Positions 7,969 through 16,604 of a stretch of DNA of 49,749 nucleotides are shown here, piece by piece. How positions within the stretch are numbered: position 1 is the first letter of the stretch; each line of letters begins with the position of its first letter. The stretch lies in the NCBI GenBank assembly GCA_017627955.1, contig JAGAFU010000044.1, positions 1-49,749 of the forward strand. Direction: 5' to 3'. The notes beneath the pieces are model-generated. The model was not told where the DNA came from, did no database searches, and was given only the letters and a program-made list of their open reading frames with translations. The translations under genes were made by a program, and so were the position numbers. The DNA is from Bacteroidales bacterium. Its GTDB lineage: Bacteria > Bacteroidota > Bacteroidia > Bacteroidales > UBA932.

Positions 7969-10900
7969 TGTCATTCGTACACCTGCACGTCCATACCCAG
8001 TACTCCATCCTCGACGGTTTCTCGTCGATAGCCACTCTTTTCGACCGGGCCGAGGCTATGGGAATGCCGGCCCTTGCCATCACCGACCATGGCAACATGT
8101 ACGGTGTCAAGGAGTTCTTCAAGTTCGCGGACAAGCATCGCGACAAGGAGACAAAAGAGTACAAAGTCAAGCCCATCATAGGCTGCGAGGTGTACGTCAC
8201 CAGGCATTACGACCCGAAGCTCAAGGACAATGAGCACAGGTCGTACTACCACCTGATTCTTCTGGCGAAGAACTACGAAGGCTACAAGAACCTTTCGAAC
8301 ATCGTCTCCCTCGGTCACATAGAGGGACTCTACTACGGAAAGCCCAGGGTCAGCCATGAGATAATCGAGAAATACCACGAGGGTCTGATCTGCTGTTCCG
8401 CCTGTCTCGCCGGAGAGATCCCGAAGGACATCGTGGCCGGAGACCTCACGGCCGCCCGCAAAGCTATAGAGTGGCACAAGAAGGTTTTCGGGGATGACTA
8501 CTACCTGGAGGTCATGCTCCACAAGACCGAAGTCCCCGGGCTCTCGCTGGAAGTATTTGAGCAGCAGCAGATAAGCAATGCCGGGATCTTCAAGCTGGCC
8601 GAAGAGACCGGAGTCAAGGTCGTGGCCACCAACGACGTGCATTTCGTGGACAAGGAGGATGGTCCGGCCCACGACCACCTGATCTGCCTGAACACCGGCA
8701 AGAAGATATTCGAGGAACCACGTCTCCATTACACTCAGCAGGAGTACCTGAAGAGCGAAGAGGAGATGGCAGCCCTATTCCCCGACCATCCGGAAGTCCT
8801 CGCCAACACCCTTGAGATAGCCGGCAAGGTCGAGGTCTACAGCATCGACCGGGACCATGTCCTTCCAAAATACGAGATCGATCCCGCCTTCCTGTCCGAT
8901 ATAGACAAATACCTTGAAGAGTATAAGGATGTCATCGACGCCGGAAGGAAGGACAAGAAAGGCAATTATCGTGGAGACGAGTTCTGCCGGTCGGTGGCTT
9001 ACCTTTGCCACCTCACCTACGAAGGAGCCAAGAGACGCTACGGGGACACCCTCAACGAGGAGCAGGCGGAAAGGCTTGATTTTGAGCTCAAGACCATCTG
9101 CCGAATGGGCTTCCCTGACTATTTCCTCATCGTCCAGGATTACATAGCCGCATGCCGCAGGATGGGCAGCCTCGTTGGCCCTGGACGTGGATCCGCCGCG
9201 GGATCCGCTGTGGCTTACTGCCTCGGGATCACCAATCTGGACCCGATCAAATACCAGCTCCTGTTCGAGCGTTTCCTCAACCCGGACCGAATCTCGATGC
9301 CGGATATCGACGTGGACTTCGAGGACTTGGGACTCGCCCACAAATATGTCGATGAGACTTATGGCAAGGACCATGTCTCGCGGGTGATCACCTTCGGTAC
9401 CATGCTCGCGAAGGGGGCGATAAAGGATGTCGCCAGGGTGAGGGACCTGCCTCTCGATGAGTCCAACCGGCTCTCGAGCCTGATTCCCGACCGCCTCAGC
9501 GAGAAAGTCGAGAAGGAATATCCATTCAACCCCAAACTGGATGAGTTGAAACCGGGATTCAAATCTTATGAGAAGGACGGACATTGGTTCCAGAAAGGCA
9601 TGGAGGAAACCGATGTCAAGATCACCCTTAAGAACTGCTACCGCCTTGTCCCTGAATTCAAGGATCTTCTCGCCAATGGCTCGGACCAAGTAAAGGATGT
9701 TCTGAAATACGCCCAGAAACTTGAGGGATGCATCCGCCAGGTAGGCCAGCACGCATGCGCCACCATCATCGGCCGGGGCCGTCTCACCGACTATATTCCC
9801 ATCTGCCTTTCGGTCGAGAAAGAGTCCGGCGAGCTTGTCTGGACCAGCCAGTACGACGGCCACTACATCGAGGATGTCGGAATGCTGAAGATGGACTTCC
9901 TGGGACTCAACACCTTGACCATCATCCACAAATGCCTGGACAACATCAAGCTTCGTCATGGGGTGGACATCGACATCGAGGCTATCGACATAAACGACAA
10001 GCCCACCTACGAGCTTTATAGCCGTGGCGACACCGACAGTGTGTTCCAGTTCGAGTCTCCCGGCATGAAGAGCAACCTGCAAAGGCTTCATCCCGAGCGT
10101 TTCGAGGACCTGATAGCGATGAACGCGCTCTACAGGCCGGGCCCGATGGATTATATTCCTAACTTCATCGACAGGAAACTTGGGCTTGAGCCCATCGACT
10201 ATGACCTCCCCGACATGGAGGAATTCCTGAGCGACACCTACGGGGTCACAGTCTATCAGGAGCAGGTCATGCTCCTCTCCCAGAAGCTTGCCGGCTTCAC
10301 CAAAGGTGAGGCTGACAAGCTGCGTAAGGCAATGGGAAAGAAACAGATAGCCATCCTGAACGAGCTCAAAGACAAGTTCATGAGCGGAGGAATGGCCAAC
10401 GGCCACCCGGAGAAGACCCTGGACAAGATCTGGAAAGACTGGGAGAAGTTCGCCCAGTACGCTTTCAACAAGTCCCACGCGACCTGCTACGCCTGGGTCT
10501 CCTACCAGACCGGCTGGTTGAAATGTCACTACCCCGCCGAGTTCTTCGCGGCCAACTTGTCCTGCAACTTGGGTAACACCGCCGAGATCCGCAAGATCCT
10601 CTCCGATTGCAAAGCCCATAAAATCAAGGTGAAAAGCCCTGATGTCAACGAGTCATATTCCCATTTCACGGTCAACAAAGACGGCGATATCCGCTTCGGG
10701 CTCAAGGGAATAAAAGGCTTCGGCACCAACGTGGCAGACGCGATCATCGCCGGAAGGGAAAGTGACGGACCCTACAAGGACGTGTTCGACTTCGTGGAAA
10801 GAATGGGAAGTGTCCTCAACCGTAAAGCCATGGAATGCCTGGTCTATTCAGGAGCATTTGATTCCTTCAAAATCAAGCGCAGACAATTCTACATGCCTTG

Positions 10901-11741
10901 CAAGAACGGCAACTTCTTCATTGACGAGCTGGCGCGCTATGCCACCCTCTACAGCCAGAACAGCGCCGACTCCGGGGCTTCCCTGTTCGGGGATATGGAG
11001 GAAATGAAGCCAGTACGACCGGAAATCCCTGAAAATGTGGAGGTTGACGATGAGCTGGAGATCCTTCAGAAGGAGAAGGAATATGTCGGGATGTACATAT
11101 CCTCCCATCCGCTGGAGAAATATTCCTTCGAGATGGAGACTTTCACCAACCAGGAGCTCGCCACCCTGGACAACCTGGTTGCCGAATGCGACAAGAACAA
11201 GAAAAAGATGAAAGTGGCTGTGGCCGGCCTTGTTACCGAGACGGCGACTCTGACCTCAAAGACTGGAAAACCCTATTCCCGGACAAAGCTGGAGGACTAC
11301 AGCGGCTCCTACGAGCTCTCCCTGTTCGGCAAGGATCATGAGACCTTCATGCGGTACCTCCAGCCACACGCCAGCCTTTACATAGAGGGCGACATCGAGG
11401 AAAAATATTCCATCAGGCAAGAGGAGAGGGCACAAGGCAAGACCGCCCCTTTCGGATTCAGAGTCAAAGGAATATCCTTACTCGGCAACATCAATGAAAG
11501 CAAGCTTGCCGGTTTCTCGATCAGTATCGGCACACCGATGCTGACAGAGAGATTCCGCAAAGAACTTGTAGAGCTTGTAAAAGCCAACAAGGGAAAGACT
11601 CCCTTGAAGATGTTTGTCTACGACCCAGGAACGAAGTACAACATAGAATTCCACTCCACGAAGTTTCAGGTAGCGGTCACTTCCGAATTTGTCTCCGCCC
11701 TCAAACTAATGGGAGTAAAATGCGCCCCTGTGTTGAGATAA
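7968..11741 (+). CDS. dnaE: DNA polymerase III alpha subunit
   Basis: A 1257-residue replicative polymerase subunit. The N-terminal PHP domain is intact, with HLHVHTQYSILDGF and ALAITDHGNMYG retaining the metal-binding His and Asp residues; such PHP domains can bind metal and may proofread. The palm carries PGRGSAAGSAVAYCLGI and the catalytic Asp motif PDIDVDFED at about residue 445. The fingers contain QFESPGMKSNLQRLHPERF and YRPGPMDYIPNFI. A helix-hairpin-helix segment (FGLKGIKGFGTNVADAI) and a C-terminal OB-fold region follow. The length fits Bacteroidetes DnaE. The start is fixed by the TAATG overlap with the alpha-galactosidase gene; the stop is one base before the GH51 start. An essential replication gene between two glycosidase genes is unusual. 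Confidence 0.97.
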   Translation: MSFVHLHVHTQYSILDGFSSIATLFDRAEAMGMPALAITDHGNMYGVKEFFKFADKHRDKETKEYKVKPIIGCEVYVTRHYDPKLKDNEHRSYYHLILLAKNYEGYKNLSNIVSLGHIEGLYYGKPRVSHEIIEKYHEGLICCSACLAGEIPKDIVAGDLTAARKAIEWHKKVFGDDYYLEVMLHKTEVPGLSLEVFEQQQISNAGIFKLAEETGVKVVATNDVHFVDKEDGPAHDHLICLNTGKKIFEEPRLHYTQQEYLKSEEEMAALFPDHPEVLANTLEIAGKVEVYSIDRDHVLPKYEIDPAFLSDIDKYLEEYKDVIDAGRKDKKGNYRGDEFCRSVAYLCHLTYEGAKRRYGDTLNEEQAERLDFELKTICRMGFPDYFLIVQDYIAACRRMGSLVGPGRGSAAGSAVAYCLGITNLDPIKYQLLFERFLNPDRISMPDIDVDFEDLGLAHKYVDETYGKDHVSRVITFGTMLAKGAIKDVARVRDLPLDESNRLSSLIPDRLSEKVEKEYPFNPKLDELKPGFKSYEKDGHWFQKGMEETDVKITLKNCYRLVPEFKDLLANGSDQVKDVLKYAQKLEGCIRQVGQHACATIIGRGRLTDYIPICLSVEKESGELVWTSQYDGHYIEDVGMLKMDFLGLNTLTIIHKCLDNIKLRHGVDIDIEAIDINDKPTYELYSRGDTDSVFQFESPGMKSNLQRLHPERFEDLIAMNALYRPGPMDYIPNFIDRKLGLEPIDYDLPDMEEFLSDTYGVTVYQEQVMLLSQKLAGFTKGEADKLRKAMGKKQIAILNELKDKFMSGGMANGHPEKTLDKIWKDWEKFAQYAFNKSHATCYAWVSYQTGWLKCHYPAEFFAANLSCNLGNTAEIRKILSDCKAHKIKVKSPDVNESYSHFTVNKDGDIRFGLKGIKGFGTNVADAIIAGRESDGPYKDVFDFVERMGSVLNRKAMECLVYSGAFDSFKIKRRQFYMPCKNGNFFIDELARYATLYSQNSADSGASLFGDMEEMKPVRPEIPENVEVDDELEILQKEKEYVGMYISSHPLEKYSFEMETFTNQELATLDNLVAECDKNKKKMKVAVAGLVTETATLTSKTGKPYSRTKLEDYSGSYELSLFGKDHETFMRYLQPHASLYIEGDIEEKYSIRQEERAQGKTAPFGFRVKGISLLGNINESKLAGFSISIGTPMLTERFRKELVELVKANKGKTPLKMFVYDPGTKYNIEFHSTKFQVAVTSEFVSALKLMGVKCAPVLR

Positions 11742-11742
11742 T

Positions 11743-13896
11743 ATGATGATCCACAAACAAATACTATCGGCCGCCGTAGCCATCTTGCCGGTGGTTAATG
11801 TCCTTGCGGCCGGACCAAAAAACGAAAAACCATTCATAGTCACTGCCGAGGAATATTCAAAGGCTCCCATAAGTCCGCTCCTGTACGGCAATTTCATTGA
11901 GTTGGGGTACGGGCGTCAAGTCGAGGCGATGTACAGCGAGATGTTCTTCAATCGCAGTTTCGAGCGTTTTCTCCCCTACCGTGACATCAACAAGTCCTGG
12001 TACGACCTTTATTTCGACGAGAACGACCACGAAAAAGGGTACGAAAAGGATTGGAGTTTGTTTGACTGGTACCACAGCGGTTATGAGCATAACAGCTGGT
12101 ACGCCGCGCCAGGGGATCCCGGAAAAGGAAGCGTTATCTTTGATGAGGAGACTTTCTTTCATGGTTTTACCCCCTCCGAGGGTGGCTCAGGCCACGGAAA
12201 GCAGTGTCTGACAATGAGTAACGAAGGAGATTCCGAGTGGACCGCACTGGCCCAGGACGGGAAATACCTCGTAAAAGGAAAAGCTTATTCTTTCAGCGGA
12301 ATGATTAAGTCCGAAGGAGGCCCTCTTGAAGCCCAGGTCCGCTTCTACAAGCAAGGGGAATGGGACAACCCGATAGCTGTGTTTCCAATAAAGGGTATCA
12401 ACTCCGAGTTTTCCCGGAAGGAATTCGTGTTCGAGAACAATTCTTTCGACGGCTACGCCACTTTCAGCCTGTGGATCCCCCCAAAGAGCTCCATAATGGT
12501 GGACGACTTTTCCCTGAAGCCTACAGACAACTACTATGGTTGGAGACCTGAAGTGGTAGAAGTATTCAAGAGGGTCAATCCTGGCGTTGTCAGGTTCCCT
12601 GGGGGTTGCTTTGCTTCTTTTTACGACTGGAAAGAAGGTGTAGGCCCTCTGTCAGAGCGTGTTCCGACGGATTCATATTTCTGGGGAGGCCAAAATTACA
12701 ACGATGTCGGGACGGCCGAGTTTGCGATGCTATGCAAGGCGGCAGGCTCCGAGATGATGTTCTGCGTCAATGTCTATCATCCCTCAAAACGCCACTACGA
12801 TGTGGATTTTGAGGAATGGCAGAACAAGCTGGACTACGAGTTCCCTAAGTTCATGAGCCTCACGGAGGGAGCTAAGGCCGCCGCTGACTGGGTGGCTTAT
12901 TGCAACCTTCCGGCCGGCTCACACCCGATGGCGGACCTTAGGGTCTCCCATGGATTCACTGAGCCCTTCGGAGTGAAGTTTTGGGAACTGGACAACGAGG
13001 TTTTCCGATGGTTTGAGGCGGAAGACTACGCATGGGCCGCGGTTGTCTACTCAAGGGAGATGAAAAAAGTGGATCCCACTATCCAGATCGGCCTTTCCTC
13101 GTACGGGGGCCGGCCTGGCAAGCCTGGCTACCATGCGGATCTGGCGAAGATGCTCCAGATCGCCGGGAAAGACATCGACTTCCTGGCCGACCGTGGAGAC
13201 GCCGGAGAGACAACAAGGACCATGATCGGAAAGCTTCGGGAATATAACGCCGCCAATGGCACATCAATCAAATACTGTGACACCGAGTGGCTGGCTTACA
13301 ACACCGACATCAAGCGCGACACCTACAACATGGCCACCGGAGAGGAAGCTACCAAGTCATTCATGTTCAGCAAATGGCTCTATGCGCTCAATCTTCTGAA
13401 GAATTTCATGAGTTTCCAGAGAATGGGCGAAGAGATGCTGTTCGTCAATGTCAACAACCTGGCGAACACCCACAGCCAATGCGTGATGGACACTCCTAAA
13501 GAAGGGGCTTACCTGACGGCCCCTGGCAAAGCGATGGAGTTTCTATCCCGTTCTCCAGCAGCCAGAGTCTTGAGAATCAAGGATTATGATCCAACCATGA
13601 AGGAGGATTTCCTGGTTCAGGCCGCATGGGACAAGGATCGTGAACGGCTTGTACTCTACATCTGCAACCGGACCGGGAATAAGCTCCCGGCCACTTTTGA
13701 CCTTGGTGCCCTCGGCAGGACATTCAAGACATACGACCTGACCCGGCTCCAAGCCGATAGCCCAGTAGCGATGAACACCTTGGAAAACCAAGACGCGATA
13801 AAGGTCTACAACACCAGCGGAAAGGCCCGTTTCAATAAAGGACTCTTCAAAGTTGAAGCTCCGGCTTGGTCATTTACCGAACTGATCCTGAAATAA
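11743..13896 (+). CDS. secreted alpha-L-arabinofuranosidase, GH51 type
   Basis: A 717-residue exported protein (signal peptide within MMIHKQILSAAVAILPVVNV, cleavage after LAA). The start of the mature protein, ISPLLYGNFIELGYGRQVEA and YSEMFFNRSFERF, is the typical opening of GH51 arabinofuranosidases. A carbohydrate-binding-like insert lies around residues 130-250 (SFSGMIKSEGGPLEAQVRFY). The catalytic barrel then shows VVRFPGGCFASFYDWKEGVG, the acid/base motif FWELDNEVFR and the nucleophile motif IKYCDTEWLAYNTD. The C-terminal beta-sandwich ends with APAWSFTELILK. It should release terminal arabinofuranose from arabinan or arabinoxylan. Two ATGs are adjacent at 11743 and 11746. It follows the dnaE stop by one base, so it is part of the same transcript. 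Confidence 0.93.
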   Translation: MMIHKQILSAAVAILPVVNVLAAGPKNEKPFIVTAEEYSKAPISPLLYGNFIELGYGRQVEAMYSEMFFNRSFERFLPYRDINKSWYDLYFDENDHEKGYEKDWSLFDWYHSGYEHNSWYAAPGDPGKGSVIFDEETFFHGFTPSEGGSGHGKQCLTMSNEGDSEWTALAQDGKYLVKGKAYSFSGMIKSEGGPLEAQVRFYKQGEWDNPIAVFPIKGINSEFSRKEFVFENNSFDGYATFSLWIPPKSSIMVDDFSLKPTDNYYGWRPEVVEVFKRVNPGVVRFPGGCFASFYDWKEGVGPLSERVPTDSYFWGGQNYNDVGTAEFAMLCKAAGSEMMFCVNVYHPSKRHYDVDFEEWQNKLDYEFPKFMSLTEGAKAAADWVAYCNLPAGSHPMADLRVSHGFTEPFGVKFWELDNEVFRWFEAEDYAWAAVVYSREMKKVDPTIQIGLSSYGGRPGKPGYHADLAKMLQIAGKDIDFLADRGDAGETTRTMIGKLREYNAANGTSIKYCDTEWLAYNTDIKRDTYNMATGEEATKSFMFSKWLYALNLLKNFMSFQRMGEEMLFVNVNNLANTHSQCVMDTPKEGAYLTAPGKAMEFLSRSPAARVLRIKDYDPTMKEDFLVQAAWDKDRERLVLYICNRTGNKLPATFDLGALGRTFKTYDLTRLQADSPVAMNTLENQDAIKVYNTSGKARFNKGLFKVEAPAWSFTELILK

Positions 13897-13907
13897 GTAT
13901 TGTTTTA

Positions 13908-15593
13908 ATGAGACCCTTCCGCTTCATCGCCACAACATTTGCATCGATCATCATCGTGCTTTTAGGTGCCTCATGCGCATCCAGGCAAGTCACGGCCCGC
14001 CTCTCCGAAATTGAGTCGTACATCGACTCCCGGCCGGACAGCGCCCTGGCTGCCATACGCCAGATCGACACGGCCGCCCTACGGGGCAGGGCCGTCAAGG
14101 CGAAGTACTCGCTCCTCCACGCCATAGCCCTCGACAAGAACTACATCGACACCGCCGACACACGCATCGTCCAACCGGCCGTCGACTGGTACGACCGTCA
14201 CGGCAGTGCCGAGGAGAAGCTCAAGGCGAACATGTACCTTGGCGTAGAGCAATACAACGCCGGCCAATTCAACCAGGCGATCGTCTCGTTCAGCAAGGCC
14301 GCGAAATTCGCTGAAAGTGTTGAAGACCAGAACCTTCTGGGAATCCTCTACTCGAGGATGGCGGACACGTTCACGAGAACCCGGGAGCATTCTCAAGCTT
14401 CGCGCTACATTAATGAATCGCTTAAATGCTTCCGTAAAAGTGGAAGGGTAGACCAAGAGAATAAGGAGCGTTTGAGAGAGGCAAGTAACCTCGCCCAATT
14501 AAGGAAATGGAATGAGGCGGATAGCTCATTCCGCAAAATCATAAACGACCCGACAATAGACACGAAATTGTTGTCGAATGCCAAACTTGATTACTCCATG
14601 TTCCTCATGACATCTCCATTTGCAGATGATGAGAAATCTTTCTGTTTGATATCTGATGTAATACATGATGGTGGATTATTTCGCTCTCAATACGAGCAAT
14701 GCGCTTACGCCTACTTACTAAATAAGTTTGGTCATTTTGATTCGGCCGATGCCATTTGGAGTAAAATAGATTCTTCTGAAAATGACCGTTCGAAGTATTA
14801 TTACAACTATTGGAAATATCGGGAAGCCGCCAACAATGGGGATCACAAAAAAGCCTTCCTGTATTTATCTTCCGCAATGGAATCCCATGAGTCTTTTATC
14901 ATTGAGGCGTATTCCAAATCCGCCGCACTTTCAGAAAATGACTTTCTTCAAGCTCTGAATGCGAAACAGGAGATAAGGTTAAAATACAATAGAGCCGCTG
15001 TGGCTGTTAGCGTATTATTATGCTTCTGTCTGGTTATGATGCTTTATATCCTGTATCTTTATCATCAGAGATATAAGCTTAAGAAAGAGGAAGACGAGGT
15101 GCGCTTTAACATGGCTATCGAGTCCTTAAAAGACACCATCCTTGAAAAGGATAATCGGATCAAAGAAATCTCGAAAGTAAACCAATTGAAAAATCATCGT
15201 AACCGTAATATATTTGTTTTTTTGTCTGATCTGTACGAGAAAGTGTACATTAAAACTGGTGACGATTCAGATTTTGAGAACAAACTCCAAGAGGCCTTAA
15301 AAGCATATATCGGCAATTTGAGGGCGGACCCTTCCGCAAGGAAGACCTTCCAGGAGATGGTGGATCGAAAGATGGGGGGATTGCTGAAAAAGTTCAAGCG
15401 AGATTTTCCTGATCTCTCGGAAAAAGAGTATGACATGGCAAGTTACTATTTCGCCGGATTCGACAACACTACCGTATCAATAATAATGGGCGATAAAAGC
15501 ACCGATTACATAAGGTTGTTGAAATACCGGCTCAGACAGAAAATCAAGGCCTCTAACGTAAAGGATGCCGCCTCTTATTTGGACCTTTTGTAA
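13908..15593 (+). CDS. TPR-rich transmembrane regulator with C-terminal helix-turn-helix-like domain
   Basis: A 561-residue protein beginning MRPFRFIATTFASIIIVLLG with a lipobox-like GASC. Residues about 30-350 contain TPR-type helical repeats (ANMYLGVEQYNAGQFNQAIV, GILYSRMADTFTRTREHSQA). A single transmembrane helix follows near residue 375 (AVAVSVLLCFCLVMMLYILY), then a basic, coiled-coil segment. The C-terminus has a conserved FPDLSEKEYDMASYYFAGFD and SIIMGDKSTDYIRLLKYRL block resembling a LuxR-like helix-turn-helix. This topology, with external TPR sensor, one membrane span and cytoplasmic DNA-binding-like end, is common among Bacteroidetes regulators; the signal is unknown. ATG at 13908 is preferred over the earlier in-frame GTG at 13866, which lies inside the GH51 gene. 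The second half is much AT-richer than the first. Confidence 0.8.
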   Translation: MRPFRFIATTFASIIIVLLGASCASRQVTARLSEIESYIDSRPDSALAAIRQIDTAALRGRAVKAKYSLLHAIALDKNYIDTADTRIVQPAVDWYDRHGSAEEKLKANMYLGVEQYNAGQFNQAIVSFSKAAKFAESVEDQNLLGILYSRMADTFTRTREHSQASRYINESLKCFRKSGRVDQENKERLREASNLAQLRKWNEADSSFRKIINDPTIDTKLLSNAKLDYSMFLMTSPFADDEKSFCLISDVIHDGGLFRSQYEQCAYAYLLNKFGHFDSADAIWSKIDSSENDRSKYYYNYWKYREAANNGDHKKAFLYLSSAMESHESFIIEAYSKSAALSENDFLQALNAKQEIRLKYNRAAVAVSVLLCFCLVMMLYILYLYHQRYKLKKEEDEVRFNMAIESLKDTILEKDNRIKEISKVNQLKNHRNRNIFVFLSDLYEKVYIKTGDDSDFENKLQEALKAYIGNLRADPSARKTFQEMVDRKMGGLLKKFKRDFPDLSEKEYDMASYYFAGFDNTTVSIIMGDKSTDYIRLLKYRLRQKIKASNVKDAASYLDLL

Positions 15594-15614
15594 CGACTTT
15601 TATTTTTGTTTTTT

Positions 15615-15654
15615 GAAAAAAACGCATTGCAGGTATTTCTGATGCGTTTTTTTC
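15615..15654 (+). terminator. rho-independent terminator after the GH27-dnaE-GH51-TPR operon
   Basis: Perfect 13-base-pair inverted repeat: left arm 15615-15627 (GAAAAAAACGCAT), 14-base loop, right arm 15642-15654 (ATGCGTTTTTTTC). The right arm supplies a run of seven T. It lies 22 bases after the stop of the TPR regulator gene. Because the left arm carries seven A, it could also stop transcription arriving from the right, although no minus-strand gene lies close by. Confidence 0.85.
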
Positions 15655-15713
15655 GTCTAAGATATGTAACGCTTTTGGAGGGCCTTTTTAGTGGCTGAAA
15701 ATGCTTTTCTTCC

Positions 15714-15721
15714 GAACTTTG
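15714..15721 (+). promoter_or_regulatory. weak -7-like element before the unknown lipoprotein gene
   Basis: GAACTTTG differs from TAnnTTTG at one position. It lies about 100 bases before the ATG at 15821, which would leave a long AT-rich leader. No matching TTTG is found 19-21 bases upstream. The lipoprotein gene stands alone behind a strong terminator, so a promoter must exist in 15655-15820, but I cannot place it with certainty. Confidence 0.25.
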
Positions 15722-15820
15722 CAGAAGAAAAAACGTTTTTAAATATTAGATTTTTGAAGCAAGATTTTCAAAAATCGGGGTTTATTATTTAGGGAATATT
15801 AATTATTAACACTTTATATC

Positions 15821-16501
15821 ATGAAAAAGATATTCTTTTATTTGGCGGCGATTGTCGTAGCGGTGTCATCCTGCAATATGGTAGATGACATGTTTGATGG
15901 CTCCGATGACCAGCAAAGCAAAGAGTTCACTTCTAATGACTGGTCTTCAGTGGTTAGGAACGTGTTCACCGTCGAGTCTCAAGAAGCCGGAAAAAACGAA
16001 TCCATGTCCGTTACTTTTCCTGACTCTGGCAATGTGACCGTTTACACGGACTACAACAATGGAAAAATGAGCCTTTTATTCAAATCTTTTCAAATCGTGG
16101 AACCGAGTGAAAAGCCTGATGACTGGCAAGAAAGAGGTCTGCCAACATGGGTGAAGAGCGCTTTTGAGATCTACCTGTTTGTAGATGATGTGCCGTATAA
16201 GATGACAGAGAACGGTGAGTTATCGTTTAGCCCCAAAACAGTCAAAGGCGTTTTGAAGTATTGCCATTATTCTTGTGATAATGCGGTATTCTACAAGACC
16301 GTAGAGAATTGCAAAGTGTCAATGACCGGTGAACTGGTTCAGGAGGCTTCCAAAGGTGCGATAATCGCCAATAATCCATTGAAGGGGAATTTGGAGATAA
16401 AGATCATTCCCCCCAAAGAGGATCGCAATATCTTATGTTTCAAGGAATTGAGCCCTTCTGTGGCATACAAAGGTTACCTTGATGAGATGAAAAAATACTG
16501 A
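15821..16501 (+). CDS. unknown lipoprotein
   Basis: A 226-residue protein with a clear lipoprotein signal, MKKIFFYLAAIVVAVSSCNM (lipobox VSSC, Cys 18), followed by an acidic linker (DDMFDGSDDQQ). The rest appears to be mainly beta-strand, with hydrophobic/polar alternation and no Cys pair or catalytic motif that I recognise. Segments such as PDSGNVTVYTDYNNGKMSLL and KGNLEIKIIPPKEDRN suggest a small beta-sandwich exposed at the cell surface or in the periplasm. It is not related to any named family I can recall. The gene is AT-richer than most of the window, like the second half of the TPR gene before it, and is transcribed alone between two terminator-like hairpins. Confidence 0.75.
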   Translation: MKKIFFYLAAIVVAVSSCNMVDDMFDGSDDQQSKEFTSNDWSSVVRNVFTVESQEAGKNESMSVTFPDSGNVTVYTDYNNGKMSLLFKSFQIVEPSEKPDDWQERGLPTWVKSAFEIYLFVDDVPYKMTENGELSFSPKTVKGVLKYCHYSCDNAVFYKTVENCKVSMTGELVQEASKGAIIANNPLKGNLEIKIIPPKEDRNILCFKELSPSVAYKGYLDEMKKY

Positions 16502-16503
16502 AT

Positions 16504-16535
16504 AATGTCACGGTAAAAGACTCACCGTCATTTTA
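16504..16535 (+). terminator. possible terminator after the unknown lipoprotein gene
   Basis: Imperfect inverted repeat starting two bases after the stop: AATG-TC-ACGGT (16504-16514), loop of nine, ACCGT-CATT (16524-16532), with a two-base bulge on the left arm. It is followed by TTA, only a short T-run. The convergent GH2 gene ends 70 bases farther on, so a terminator here is expected, but the structure is weak. Confidence 0.4.
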
Positions 16536-16604
16536 TCCCCACTTAGCATCCAATCGCAAGTTGCATGTTGGCGAACGGAGCTAAAGGAGAAACACGCTCT
16601 AATC

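Noticed and set aside
8775-10619. Long minus-strand frame of 614 codons opposite dnaE
   Set aside because: Low-complexity Val/Leu/Gly-rich product typical of the antisense of GC-rich codons; dnaE on the other strand is fully conserved.
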